Shown: piece after piece, positions 1 to 7,236 of the stretch
How positions within the stretch are numbered: the stretch's first letter is position 1
How the letters are laid out: the number at the start of each line of letters is the position of its first letter
Assembly (NCBI GenBank): GCA_950097265.1
Contig: CATNDJ010000003.1
Span: forward strand, 55,821 to 119,820
DNA: 64,000 bases
From: an uncultured Oscillibacter sp.
GTDB lineage: Bacteria; Bacillota; Clostridia; Oscillospirales; Oscillospiraceae
Direction of reading: 5' to 3'
Notes under the pieces: model-generated
What the model was told of the DNA's origin: nothing
Seen by the model: the letters and a program-made list of their open reading frames with translations, nothing else
Database searches by the model: none
Position numbers and translations under genes: made by a program

Positions 1-502
1 TGGCCATGAGCTGGGCCGCGGTGCCGGCGGAGCGGACCAGCTGGGCGCCGTTGCCGGGATGCAGCTCGATGTTGTGGATCATGGTGCCCACGGGGATGTT
101 CGCCAGGGGGAGGGCGTTGCCCTCTTTGATGTCGGCGCTGGGGCCGGACTCCACCTTGTCGCCGGCCTTCAGGCCCACGGGGGCCAGAATGTAGCGGCGC
201 TCGCCGTCCTCATACTCCAGGAGGGCGATGTTGGCGGAGCGGTTGGGGTCGTACTCCAGGCGCAGGACAGTGGCGAACATATCGTGCTTATCCCGCTTGA
301 AGTCGATGACCCGGTATTTGCGCTTGTTGCCGCCGCCCCGGTGGCGGACGGTGATGCGGCCGTAGCTGTTCCGTCCGGCGCTCTTTTTCAGGGTCTCGGT
401 GAGCTTGGGCTCGGGCTTGGCCTTTTTGTCGATGCCGTCGAATCCGGAAACCGTCATCTGACGCCGGGAGGGAGTCGTCGGCTTAAAGGTTTTAATAGAC
501 AT
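1..502 (-). CDS. rplB: 50S ribosomal protein L2 (partial, N-terminal 167 residues)
   Basis: L2 binds 23S rRNA and is needed for subunit association and peptidyl transfer. The visible N-terminus begins [16 protein letters not shown] and continues through the L2 RNA-binding segments [17 protein letters not shown] and [13 protein letters not shown]. The C-terminal part, about 110 residues with the conserved His region, lies beyond the left window edge. It is the last visible gene of the S10 operon, 25 nt downstream of rplW. The start is set by ATG at 502-500 behind an AAGGAGTG ribosome site. Identification is by sequence recognition and is secure. Confidence 0.97.
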   Translation of the reverse strand, partial: MSIKTFKPTTPSRRQMTVSGFDGIDKKAKPEPKLTETLKKSAGRNSYGRITVRHRGGGNKRKYRVIDFKRDKHDMFATVLRLEYDPNRSANIALLEYEDGERRYILAPVGLKAGDKVESGPSADIKEGNALPLANIPVGTMIHNIELHPGNGAQLVRSAGTAAQLMA

Positions 503-527
503 TTGTCGTTACACTCCTTCCGTAGAA

Positions 528-821
528 TCAGACCATGCCTTCGAAAAATTCGATGGTCTTGGAATCAGGGGTCAGCTGGACGTAAGCCTTTTTCCAGGTC
601 TTGGTCATCCCGGGACGGCCCGCGCCCATGCGCTTTTCCTTGCCGGGGACCGTCAGGGTGTTGACGGCGGCGACCTTCACGCCGAAGATTTCCTCCACGG
701 CCTTTTTGATCTCAATTTTTCCGGCGCCGGGGGCTACCTCGAAGACATACTTCTTGTCGGCGGCTCCAGCCATGGCCCGCTCGGTGATGATGGGGCGGAT
801 CACGATATCATATGCGGTCAT
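528..821 (-). CDS. rplW: 50S ribosomal protein L23
   Basis: L23 sits at the polypeptide exit tunnel and docks trigger factor and SRP. The 97-residue product has the usual family length and shows the typical start MTAYDIVIRPIITERAM and the conserved basic loop GKEKRMGAGRPGMTKTWKKA. Its ATG overlaps the rplD stop codon by one base (TAATG), so translation is probably coupled. It lies in the order rpsJ-rplC-rplD-rplW-rplB, the standard S10 arrangement. Confidence 0.98.
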   Translation of the reverse strand: MTAYDIVIRPIITERAMAGAADKKYVFEVAPGAGKIEIKKAVEEIFGVKVAAVNTLTVPGKEKRMGAGRPGMTKTWKKAYVQLTPDSKTIEFFEGMV

Positions 822-1444
822 TACGCGTACACCTCCTCGATTTTGGCGAGGGCGGCCTGATCCACCACCAGATACTTGGCGTTCAGGATGTCATAGACAT
901 TCAGCTGCGCCGCGGGGGTGGTCAGCACGCCGGGAAGGTTCCGGGCGCTCTTGACGATGGTCTCGTCCATGGCGGGGGTCACCACCACGGCCTTGCCGTC
1001 GACCTTGACGGCGTCCAGGAACTTGCGGAACGCGGCGGTTTTGATTTCCGTCTGCTTAATGGAGTCGATGACCACCAGGCAGCCCTCGGCGGCCTTGGCG
1101 GAGAGGACGGACTTCAGCGCCAGGCGGCGCACCTTCTTGTTCAGCACGTAGCGGTAGCTCCGGGGCTTCGGCGCGAAGACGATGCCGCCGTGGGTCCACT
1201 GGGGAGCCCGGGTGCTGCCCTGGCGGGCGTGGCCCGTGCCCTTCTGGCGCCAGGGCTTCTTGCCGCCGCCGGAGACCTCGGCGCGGGTCAGGGCGCTCTG
1301 GGTGCCCTGGCGGCAGTTGGCGAGGTGGTTTTTCACAACCTCGTGGACGACGGATTCGTTGGGCTCGATGCCGAAGATCGCGTCGTTCAGTTCCACAGTA
1401 CCGACTTCAGCGCCGGCCATGTTTAAAACTTTTACAGTAGACAT
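821..1444 (-). CDS. rplD: 50S ribosomal protein L4
   Basis: L4 is an early-assembly 23S rRNA-binding protein whose long loop lines the exit tunnel. The 207-residue product carries the L4 signature around residues 45-80 (TRAEVSGGGKKPWRQKGTGHAR, here cited only as the GGKKPWRQKGTGHAR core) and the family C-terminal nucleotide-fold segment. In some bacteria L4 represses its own S10 operon through the leader RNA. Whether that happens here is unknown, but the operon does have a long structured leader at 2619-2896. It follows rplC by 18 nt. Confidence 0.98.
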   Translation of the reverse strand: MSTVKVLNMAGAEVGTVELNDAIFGIEPNESVVHEVVKNHLANCRQGTQSALTRAEVSGGGKKPWRQKGTGHARQGSTRAPQWTHGGIVFAPKPRSYRYVLNKKVRRLALKSVLSAKAAEGCLVVIDSIKQTEIKTAAFRKFLDAVKVDGKAVVVTPAMDETIVKSARNLPGVLTTPAAQLNVYDILNAKYLVVDQAALAKIEEVYA

Positions 1445-1462
1445 TGATTCAGCACCCCTTTC

Positions 1463-2182
1463 TTACTTGCTTCTGGCGGAGGCCTTCTGCGGGTTGCGGC
1501 CGGAAGCCTTCTGCGGGTTCTTGCTGATGTCCGCGCCGGCCTGCTTGACCTTGTGGACCTTGACCGTGGATTTGATGGTGACCAGGCCGCCCTTGGGGCC
1601 GGGCACCGCGCCGCAGACCACCAGCATGTTCAGCTCGGGATCCACCTTGACAACGGAGAGGTTCTGGACGGTAACCTGGTCCACGCCCATGTGGCCCGCG
1701 CCGTCGCGGCCCTTCATGATGCGGCCCGGGGTCGTGCCCGCGCCCAGGGAGCCCTGATGGCGGTGAACGGGGCCGCCGCCGTGGGTGTTGCGCTTCACAG
1801 CCGCTCCGTGGCGCTTGACCACGCCCTGGAAGCCGTGGCCCTTGCTGGTTCCGGTGACGTCCACGAAGTCTCCCTCGGCGAAGGTGTCGGCCTTGACAAT
1901 GTCGCCCACGTTCAGTTCGGCGGCGTTCTCCAGGTCAAATTCCTTCAGATGCTTCTTGGGGGCCACGCCGGCCTTGTTCAGGTGGCCCAGCTCCGGCTTG
2001 GTGAGCTTCCGCTCGGCAATGTCCTCGAAGCCCAGCTGCACGGCCTCGTAGCCGTCCTTTTCAGCCGTCTTCTTCTGCACGACCACGCAGGGGCCCGCCT
2101 CGATGACCGTGACGGGGATCACGTGGCCGTTCTCGTCAAAAATCTGGGACATGCCCACTTTTTTGCCGATGATCGCTTTCAT
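1463..2182 (-). CDS. rplC: 50S ribosomal protein L3, with C-terminal tail extension
   Basis: L3 nucleates 50S assembly near the peptidyl-transferase centre. The product opens [19 protein letters not shown] and contains the L3 core around [16 protein letters not shown] and [19 protein letters not shown]. At 239 residues it is about 30 longer than the usual 205-215. The extra length is a basic tail holding a near-perfect duplication of NPQKASGR / NPQKASAR. Spacing to rpsJ is unusually long at 124 nt and holds a possible hairpin. Start ATG 2182 follows AAGGAGG. Confidence 0.97.
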   Translation of the reverse strand: MKAIIGKKVGMSQIFDENGHVIPVTVIEAGPCVVVQKKTAEKDGYEAVQLGFEDIAERKLTKPELGHLNKAGVAPKKHLKEFDLENAAELNVGDIVKADTFAEGDFVDVTGTSKGHGFQGVVKRHGAAVKRNTHGGGPVHRHQGSLGAGTTPGRIMKGRDGAGHMGVDQVTVQNLSVVKVDPELNMLVVCGAVPGPKGGLVTIKSTVKVHKVKQAGADISKNPQKASGRNPQKASARSK

Positions 2183-2210
2183 GTAGGTTCCTCCTTAAAT
2201 AAGGTTATTG

Positions 2211-2250
2211 GTTGGGCGAGGCGGCCATTGGGAACCGTTGCTCGGCCAAC
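2211..2250 (-). other. Inverted repeat in the rpsJ-rplC spacer
   Basis: Arms at 2211-2220 (GTTGGGCGAG) and 2241-2250 (CTCGGCCAAC) pair over 10 positions with one mismatch and a 20-nt loop. They lie in the 124-nt spacer between rpsJ and rplC, which is much longer than the other spacers in this operon. It could be a processing or regulatory hairpin. No U-run follows, so it is not a terminator. Confidence 0.4.
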
Positions 2251-2306
2251 TTGACCCGCCCATCTCAAAAACGCGACGGGCTGCGGTTCAACATGGTAAT
2301 AGAGTC

Positions 2307-2618
2307 TTACAGCTTAATTTCAATCTCCACGCCGGCGGGGAGCTCCAGGGCCATCAGGGCCTCCACGGTCTTGGGGGAGGACTTGGTGATGTCGATGAGC
2401 CGCTTGTGGGTCCGGCGCTCGAACTGCTCCCGGCTGTCCTTGTGCTTGTGGACGGAGCGCAGGATGGTGACGATTTCTTTCTTGGTGGGCAGGGGGATGG
2501 GGCCGGAGACCTCGGCGCCGGTGCGCTTGGCGGTTTCCACGATCTTTTCCGCGCTCTGGTCGATCATCTGGTGGTCATACGCCTTCAGGCGGATGCGGAT
2601 CTTTTCCTTCTGTGCCAT
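2307..2618 (-). CDS. rpsJ: 30S ribosomal protein S10
   Basis: S10 is a small-subunit head protein that also works in transcription antitermination as NusE. The 103-residue product begins [17 protein letters not shown] and contains [12 protein letters not shown] and the C-terminal [11 protein letters not shown], all classic S10. The ATG at 2618 is chosen over a longer in-frame extension because it matches family length and follows AGGAGG by a normal spacing. It is the first gene of the S10 operon, about 277 nt downstream of a consensus promoter. Confidence 0.98.
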   Translation of the reverse strand: MAQKEKIRIRLKAYDHQMIDQSAEKIVETAKRTGAEVSGPIPLPTKKEIVTILRSVHKHKDSREQFERRTHKRLIDITKSSPKTVEALMALELPAGVEIEIKL

Positions 2619-2896
2619 GTCTGGGTTCCTCCTAATTCGTACGGTTTTTTGTTCGCGTCGATTCCGTACGGCGAGAGAAATTTTTCTGTCCGCGCTGCCG
2701 TGCGTATCATTCCGGCTCATGAAAAAATCCGGCGCAAAGCAGGCCGGTTCCGTCATGGCGCGGCGATCTACGCGCGCGTACAGACCTTTCTCAGCCGCCC
2801 GATTATCGGACATACTCCCCAGAAGTTACCTCTTTCGAGCAATCTCCCGGTTCATCGCGGTCACAGGGCGCAGAGGATGTCCTCTCCGCCGCATGC
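2619..2896 (-). promoter_or_regulatory. Long structured leader of the S10 operon
   Basis: About 277 nt separate the predicted transcription start (about 2896) from rpsJ. Read on the minus strand it holds a short GC hairpin (CCGGC ... GCCGG) followed by ATTTTTT, ending near 2724, which resembles an intrinsic terminator. Further downstream is a 7-bp stem with arms 2664-2670 and 2638-2644 (CGTACGG/CCGTACG), ending 11 nt before the AGGAGG of rpsJ. This suggests attenuation or translational feedback. The regulator is not identifiable from sequence. Confidence 0.5.
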
Positions 2897-2902
2897 CAAT
2901 AT

Positions 2903-2931
2903 ATCATAATTGAAAATTCCTCCCGTGTCAA
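2903..2931 (-). promoter_or_regulatory. Promoter of the S10 operon
   Basis: On the minus strand TTGACA (2931-2926) and TATGAT (2908-2903) are separated by exactly 17 bp. This near-perfect vegetative promoter would start transcription around 2896 and serve rpsJ-rplC-rplD-rplW-rplB. Confidence 0.85.
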
Positions 2932-3011
2932 GAGAAATTTTACTGTATTTTCTCTTTTTTTCAGAGGCGGCATTGGACGGTTTTCCGCATGCGGAATTTC
3001 CGCGGAAACGC

Positions 3012-3050
3012 GGAAAAAGAACCCCGAAACCATAGCGGTTCCGGGGTTCT
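3012..3050 (-). terminator. Terminator of tRNA-Ser
   Basis: Minus-strand hairpin AGAACCCCGGAACC-gctat-GGTTTCGGGGTTCT followed by TTTTCC. It begins four bases after the encoded CCA of the tRNA. Confidence 0.85.
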
Positions 3051-3053
3051 TGC

Positions 3054-3145
3054 TGGCGGAGAAGGAGGGATTCGAACCCTCGAGACCCTTTAGGGGCCTA
3101 CATGATTTCCAATCATGCGCCCTCGACCAACTAGGCGACTTCTCC
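3054..3145 (-). tRNA. tRNA-Ser (GGA)
   Basis: A 92-nt class II tRNA including an encoded CCA (3056-3054). The 7-bp acceptor GGAGAAG/CTTCTCC, the anticodon stem CATGA/TCATG with loop TTGGAAA (anticodon GGA), a long variable arm (TAGGCCCCTAAAGGGTCT) and the T loop GGTTCGAATCC are all visible. It reads UCC and UCU serine codons. It has its own promoter and terminator, so it is a single-gene unit between the S10 operon and the HPr-like gene. Confidence 0.96.
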
Positions 3146-3203
3146 ATCGTTGCCGATTGCTCTGCCTGTGCAATTGTGCGTCCCTCAGCGAAGAACAGTA
3201 GTT

Positions 3204-3231
3204 ATTATACCAGAGCTTTTCCCAAAGTCAA
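3204..3231 (-). promoter_or_regulatory. Promoter of tRNA-Ser
   Basis: Minus-strand TTGACT (3231-3226), 16-bp spacer, TATAAT (3209-3204). It lies about 60 bp upstream of the mature tRNA 5' end. Confidence 0.75.
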
Positions 3232-3360
3232 GCCCTTTTTCAAATTTTCCCCGGCGGGGAAAACCTTAAGAATTTTTAACAATTTCCGTCCCGGTCTCCC
3301 GCCGCCTTTTTGGGGAGACGACGAAAATGAACCGGGCCCAAAAAACTTCTTTAATAAAAA

Positions 3361-3389
3361 TTGGCTTCCGCCCAAAAGCGTGCTATACT
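3361..3389 (+). promoter_or_regulatory. Promoter of the HPr-like gene
   Basis: TTGGCT (3361-3366), 17-bp spacer, TATACT (3384-3389). It lies 33 bp before the ATG at 3423. The stretch 3232-3360 upstream of it shows nothing recognisable apart from AT-rich sequence. Confidence 0.7.
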
Positions 3390-3422
3390 AGCTCCAATTA
3401 TTTGACGGAACGGAGTGGGCAA

Positions 3423-3671
3423 ATGAATCGCACGGCAGTCGTACAGATTCCGGAAGACCAGCTGGACCGGGTTGCCACCAGCTTCATCAAGGCGGCCAGC
3501 GGCTTTTCCAGCCAGATCACCATCGCCCGGGGCGGGCACTGCATCAACGCCAAGAGCCTTCTTGGCTTCCTCTCCCTGATGCGGGATCACGGCGAGGTGA
3601 CGCTGACCGCCGAGGGGCCCGACGCCGGGGAGGCGCTGGGCAAGCTGGCAGACATCCTGGAGGTAAAATAA
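3423..3671 (+). CDS. HPr-fold protein lacking the catalytic histidine (Crh-like)
   Basis: The 82-residue product has the HPr fold pattern: the regulatory-serine region INAKSLLGFLSL (Ser45) and a C-terminal GPDAGEALGKLADIL helix. Aligned on Ser45 with the true HPr of this window (36823-37086), the active-site motif GLHARPA is replaced by QLDRVA, so His15 corresponds to Leu14; only the Arg and Ala survive. It therefore cannot take phosphate from Enzyme I. Known relatives without His15, such as Bacillus Crh, act only in regulation through the serine. The ATG at 3423 is favoured over a longer upstream extension because it follows a GGAGTGGGC ribosome site and the promoter. The gene is monocistronic with its own terminator. 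Its role is inferred. Confidence 0.85.
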   Translation: MNRTAVVQIPEDQLDRVATSFIKAASGFSSQITIARGGHCINAKSLLGFLSLMRDHGEVTLTAEGPDAGEALGKLADILEVK

Positions 3672-3683
3672 GAGCGGAGAGAA

Positions 3684-3709
3684 AAGGGACTGCCCCCCGG
3701 CAGTCCCTT
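3684..3709. terminator. Bidirectional terminator
   Basis: Hairpin AAGGGACTGCC / GGCAGTCCCTT with a CCC loop, followed by a pyrimidine-rich run. It lies between the converging HPr-like gene and the YcdB/SLH gene. Confidence 0.75.
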
Positions 3710-3720
3710 CTTCTTTCCGT

Positions 3721-5895
3721 TCAGGCCGCCCGCTCCAGCACCCGGCAGAGCATGGAGGCCGCCTCCCCCCGGGTGGCGGTCCGGGCCCCGGCGTAGGTTC
3801 CGGAGGCCAGCCCCAGGGCCTGGGCGATGGCGGCGTAGCCCAAGTCCTCCGCCGGGATGGAGTCTTTGTCCGTATAGGCGCAGATATAGATCCCGCCCAG
3901 GCGGGCGGCAGGGCCGTAGCCCGCGGCGTTCAGCAGCATGCGCGCCACGTCCGCCCGGCTGAGGACGGCGCCGTCGTCCCGCTCCGACGCGCGGAGGAGC
4001 CCCAGGCGGTAGGCGTCGTAGTAGGCGCTCTCCCGGCCGCCGTCCTCTTTTTTCACGGCCTCCGGGTCCAGGGCTCCGCCCCGGAGGCTGGAAACCAGGG
4101 CCACCAGCTCCCACTGGGTGATGTTCTTGGCGGGCCGGAACTTTCCTCCCGCGTAGCCCGCGCCGTACCGGGCCAGCTTCTCGACGTCCGCCTGGGCGGC
4201 GCTGCCGGCCAGGTCCGCGTAGGCCAGGGGCTCCCGGGCGCTGCCCCGGGCCTCCCGGACGGGTTCGCCGGTCTTGGCGTCCACGCCCACATAGTCCTCC
4301 GCCCGTTCCAGGCCGTAGGTCAGGCGAAGGCCGTAATAATATTCCACGCCCTGCTCCATCAGCTTGGCCTGGGCCGGGTCGGCCTTGGTGAGCTTTTGGG
4401 GCACGTTCCGGTACGCCAGTACGGCCTCGCAGGTCCCCGCCCAGGCGGACAGGGCCGTCTCCATGGAGACCATGCCGTTTGCGTCGTCGAAGGTCATGTT
4501 TTCATCCCAGGAGGAAGAGAGGGAGTACACGGACCCGTCCGCCGCGTCGATGCTGAGAAACACGGCGTTGCCCGGGAAGGGAAGGCCGTTGACCTTCCGG
4601 GCGAAGGTAAACCGCCAATCCGGCCCATCGGTTCCCCGGAGGGGCCGCGCAGCCTCGTCCCGGCTGTAAAGGGTCAGGTCCCGGTCCGGGCAGTAGGTCT
4701 TCAGGAACGCCTCCGCCTTTTTCAGGGCGGCCTCCTCCGCGAGCTTCTTCTCCCGGCCATAAGGGGCGGAGGACCAGACGCTCTCCACCTTTCCGGTTTT
4801 GGCGTCCACGGTGATGTTCCGGGTCAGGCGCTCCCCGCCGTCCGTCCGGGCATAGCGCAGGGTGCAGGTGACCTTTCCCTCTCCTTCCTTGGCAGGGGCG
4901 CTTTCATAGGACGCGCCGGTGAGGGCGTAGCCCCGGAGTCCGTAGGCGCTCTCCCCCCGGACGGCCTTGTCCAGGGCCTCCTGGGAGAGAACGCCCTCCA
5001 TCTGCCGGACGCCCTCCTGTTCCGCCTTTGTGAAGCCCGCCTCGTCGGCGGACATTTCCATTTTGGCCGTCGGGGCCGCGCCCCCGGCGACGGCGTTCCG
5101 GGCGTCTCCCCGGTCCATTTTCGCCTCCAGCTCCGTCAAATCCAGGAGCTCTCCGGTCTTGGCGTCCGCCAAGAAGTCGTGGGCCTCCTTCTCCGGCACG
5201 TAGCGCAGCACGGCCTTGGTGTCATCGGGCTTGTCCAGCACGTACTCCAGCCGGAGTTTCAGCGTCCCCTCCAGGTCCTCCCTGACCTTGGCGGCGTCCG
5301 CCGGTGCGTCAGGAGCGGGCACGCCGCCCACCGCAGTCCCCTCCGGCACGTCCCGGTCGAAGTGCTCCACCATGCCGTTCTTCACCCGGATCGAGTAGTG
5401 CAGGGGAGAGGGCAGGCCGTTCAGGGCGACGGTCCCGGACCAGCTGCTGCCGGAAGAGCCGCCCAGAGAGAGCCCCCCTTCCTGGTCCTTCAGCTCTACC
5501 GCCTCTCCCGACCGGAGGACCCGGGAGAGGAAGTCTTCGGCGGTCTCCCGGTCTCCGTCCCCGCTGCTCTCCGGGAAGGAGGGAAAAGCGCCCCAGGCGT
5601 CGCCGGGGCTGGGGTCATATTCCCAGCGGTAGAGGCTGACGACGGTCCCGTCCTCCAGGGCGGAGACGGAGAGGGAGCGCCGCTCGCTTTCCCAGCTCAG
5701 CTCCCACACGGGGGCCAGGCTCTCGGTCAGGCTCCCGCGGAAGGTCTCATAGGACTCCGTGTCCAGGCTCAGGGCCTTTTTCACCAGAGCGGTGACTTTG
5801 GCCAGGCGGGCGTCCTGGGTCTCCGCCGCTGCGGCGGGCAGGGTCAGCGCCGCAAGCAAGGCGGCGGCCAGGGTCAGGGAAAGCAGGCGTTTCAT
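3721..5895 (-). CDS. Secreted YcdB/YcdC-repeat protein with C-terminal SLH domains
   Basis: This 724-residue protein starts with a clear signal peptide (MKRLLSLTLAAALLAALTLP, cleavage after AAA near residue 24). The body, about residues 30-560, consists of repeated PepSY-like units with DAKTGEL/DAKTGKV/DAADGSV/DAKTGEP turns, typical of YcdB/YcdC proteins. Residues from about 568 on (YADLAGSAAQADVEKLARYG, GGKFRPAKNITQWELVAL, then a second unit ending ATRGEAASMLCRVLE) are SLH domains, which anchor proteins to secondary cell-wall polymer. It is likely an envelope-attached protein of unknown function. It sits alone between a convergent terminator and the LacI gene; ATG 5895 follows GGAGGGATCACC. 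Confidence 0.85.
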   Translation of the reverse strand: MKRLLSLTLAAALLAALTLPAAAAETQDARLAKVTALVKKALSLDTESYETFRGSLTESLAPVWELSWESERRSLSVSALEDGTVVSLYRWEYDPSPGDAWGAFPSFPESSGDGDRETAEDFLSRVLRSGEAVELKDQEGGLSLGGSSGSSWSGTVALNGLPSPLHYSIRVKNGMVEHFDRDVPEGTAVGGVPAPDAPADAAKVREDLEGTLKLRLEYVLDKPDDTKAVLRYVPEKEAHDFLADAKTGELLDLTELEAKMDRGDARNAVAGGAAPTAKMEMSADEAGFTKAEQEGVRQMEGVLSQEALDKAVRGESAYGLRGYALTGASYESAPAKEGEGKVTCTLRYARTDGGERLTRNITVDAKTGKVESVWSSAPYGREKKLAEEAALKKAEAFLKTYCPDRDLTLYSRDEAARPLRGTDGPDWRFTFARKVNGLPFPGNAVFLSIDAADGSVYSLSSSWDENMTFDDANGMVSMETALSAWAGTCEAVLAYRNVPQKLTKADPAQAKLMEQGVEYYYGLRLTYGLERAEDYVGVDAKTGEPVREARGSAREPLAYADLAGSAAQADVEKLARYGAGYAGGKFRPAKNITQWELVALVSSLRGGALDPEAVKKEDGGRESAYYDAYRLGLLRASERDDGAVLSRADVARMLLNAAGYGPAARLGGIYICAYTDKDSIPAEDLGYAAIAQALGLASGTYAGARTATRGEAASMLCRVLERAA

Positions 5896-5982
5896 GGTGA
5901 TCCCTCCAAATCGTTGGTTTTTCCTTTAGACGGCGGGGCCCGGAAAAAAGTTCCCGGTTTTCCATGCGAATATCTCCCAAGA

Positions 5983-6009
5983 AAAAAGCGCCGGAGGCTT
6001 CCTCCGGCG
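5983..6009 (-). terminator. Terminator of the lacI-family gene
   Basis: Minus-strand GCCGGAGG-aa-GCCTCCGGC followed by GCTTTTTTC, starting 10 bases after the stop codon at 6019. Confidence 0.8.
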
Positions 6010-6018
6010 TCTTCTCCT

Positions 6019-7017
6019 TCAATCGTCGCTCTCTCCGCAGGGGCGGTAGACCGAGGTCAGCACCCGCTCCGCCACCGGAGCGTCCGGTTTCTCCACCCGG
6101 AGCAGAATCTGCTCCCCGGCGATTTTTCCCAGCTCCTCCACCGGCTGGACGATGCGGTCTACCTGGTCGTAATAGAACTCATAGGCCCGGGTGTCGTAGT
6201 CCACGAAGCTCACCAGCTCCAGGTCCCGCCGGGGCCGGATGCCCTTCCCCCGGAGGTAGGCGATGGTGACGGAGGCCATGAGCCCCTGGCAGACCAGGAT
6301 GGCGTCGCACCCCCGGGCCAGAAGCTGGTCCAGGCAGGGCGGGGCGCTGTCCTCCATGGAGTTTCCGTAGAGGATAAGCGCTTCATCCAGGGGGAAGCCG
6401 CAATCCGCCATGGCCGCCCGGTAGGCGGCGATGCGCTCCTGGGTGGTGGAGAGCCGGGGCAGGCCGCCCACAATGCCGATCCGCCGCTTTCCCCGCTCCT
6501 TCAGGCGGCAGACGCTGCGGTAGATCGGCTGGAAGCTGGAGACGGAAACCGAGGAGTACTTCCGGCTGCCGAAGGTCCGGTCCACCAGCACCACCGGGAA
6601 CCCGGCGGGGATCAGCCCGTCCAGACGCTGGAAGTCGTCCATGGTGCTGGCGATCAGGAGCCCGTCCACCAGGCCCGCCGTCAAGAGGCGGAGATTCGTT
6701 TCCTCCCGGTCCATGTTCTCCTTGGTGTTGGCGATGATCAGGTGGTAGCCCTGGGCGGAGAGGCAGTTTTCCGCCGACTCAATGATGGTGCCGAAGAACT
6801 TATTGGAGATATCGGGCACGATAAAGCCGATGGTCTTTTTCTTCCCCGTGCGGAAGCTCCGGGCCGACGCGTCCGGGGTGTAGCCCAGCTGGCGGATGGC
6901 CTGATAGACCTTTTCCTTGGTGTCGCCGGAGACATAGCGGGTCGAGTTGATGGTGTGGGAGACGGTGGCGGTGGAGACCCCCGCCAGCCGGGCCACGTCG
7001 CTGATGGTGACTTTCAT
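6019..7017 (-). CDS. LacI-family transcriptional regulator
   Basis: The 332-residue product has a LacI HTH at residues 1-25 (VTISDVARLAGVSTATVSHTIN), a hinge helix region (residues about 45-60) and a periplasmic-binding-like effector domain from KKTIGFIVPDISNKFF on. The effector is not predictable; no sugar operon adjoins the gene. A 14-bp perfect palindrome (7048-7061) with a central CG lies between its own promoter and start codon, which is typical LacI operator architecture and suggests autorepression. Length and domain order are normal for the family. Confidence 0.93.
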   Translation of the reverse strand: MKVTISDVARLAGVSTATVSHTINSTRYVSGDTKEKVYQAIRQLGYTPDASARSFRTGKKKTIGFIVPDISNKFFGTIIESAENCLSAQGYHLIIANTKENMDREETNLRLLTAGLVDGLLIASTMDDFQRLDGLIPAGFPVVLVDRTFGSRKYSSVSVSSFQPIYRSVCRLKERGKRRIGIVGGLPRLSTTQERIAAYRAAMADCGFPLDEALILYGNSMEDSAPPCLDQLLARGCDAILVCQGLMASVTIAYLRGKGIRPRRDLELVSFVDYDTRAYEFYYDQVDRIVQPVEELGKIAGEQILLRVEKPDAPVAERVLTSVYRPCGESDD

Positions 7018-7047
7018 AAACCGGATCCTTTACGAAACAGAGAATTG

Positions 7048-7061
7048 CATTTGCGCAAATG
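7048..7061. promoter_or_regulatory. Putative operator of the LacI regulator
   Basis: Perfect palindrome CATTTGCGCAAATG in the 5' UTR of the lacI-family gene, 17 bp downstream of its -10 box. Its symmetry, central CG and position fit LacI/CcpA-type operators. Binding is inferred. Confidence 0.6.
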
Positions 7062-7077
7062 ATGACATTTTAGAAGT

Positions 7078-7106
7078 AGTATAGGACAGATTTTGACTTT
7101 CGTCAA
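7078..7106 (-). promoter_or_regulatory. Promoter of the lacI-family gene
   Basis: Minus-strand TTGACG (7106-7101), 17-bp spacer, TATACT (7083-7078). Confidence 0.8.
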
Positions 7107-7142
7107 GCGCTTTTGACGTTTTTTGACAGGGAAATTTTTCCC

Positions 7143-7171
7143 TTGCCTTTTCCCCTCTCCTGTGCTATACT
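7143..7171 (+). promoter_or_regulatory. Promoter of queT
   Basis: TTGCCT (7143-7148), 17-bp spacer, TATACT (7166-7171). Initiation around 7178 would place the riboswitch aptamer at the extreme 5' end of the transcript. Confidence 0.7.
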
Positions 7172-7178
7172 CTCCCAC

Positions 7179-7226
7179 GGCAGGTGCCATCACCCTGCCC
7201 GCCCTAGGGCGAACCAAAAAAATGGA
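7179..7226 (+). promoter_or_regulatory. preQ1-I-type riboswitch
   Basis: Stem P1 is GGCAGG/CCTGCC (7179-7184, 7194-7199), with loop TGCCATCAC whose last C precedes the P1 3' strand, the ligand-reading position in preQ1-I RNAs. An A-rich tail (AACCAAAAAAATGG) follows; its ATGG can pair with CCAT in the loop to form the P2 pseudoknot. That pairing overlaps the GGAGGA ribosome site of queT, implying translational OFF control by preQ1. Between P1 and the A-rich tail sits an extra perfect hairpin, CGCCCTAGGGCG. The downstream gene, a QueT transporter, is a classic preQ1 target. Confidence 0.72.
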
Positions 7227-7236
7227 GGAATTGAAT

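Noticed and set aside
3232-3360. Possible coding region upstream of the HPr-like gene
   Set aside because: Frames here are short and without ribosome sites; the sequence is AT-rich promoter DNA.
4396-7062. 888-codon open frame on the plus strand opposite the YcdB/SLH and lacI genes
   Set aside because: It is the mirror of GC-rich real genes; its translation is low-complexity Gly/Val/Arg/His-rich and it spans a convergent gene boundary, a promoter and a terminator.
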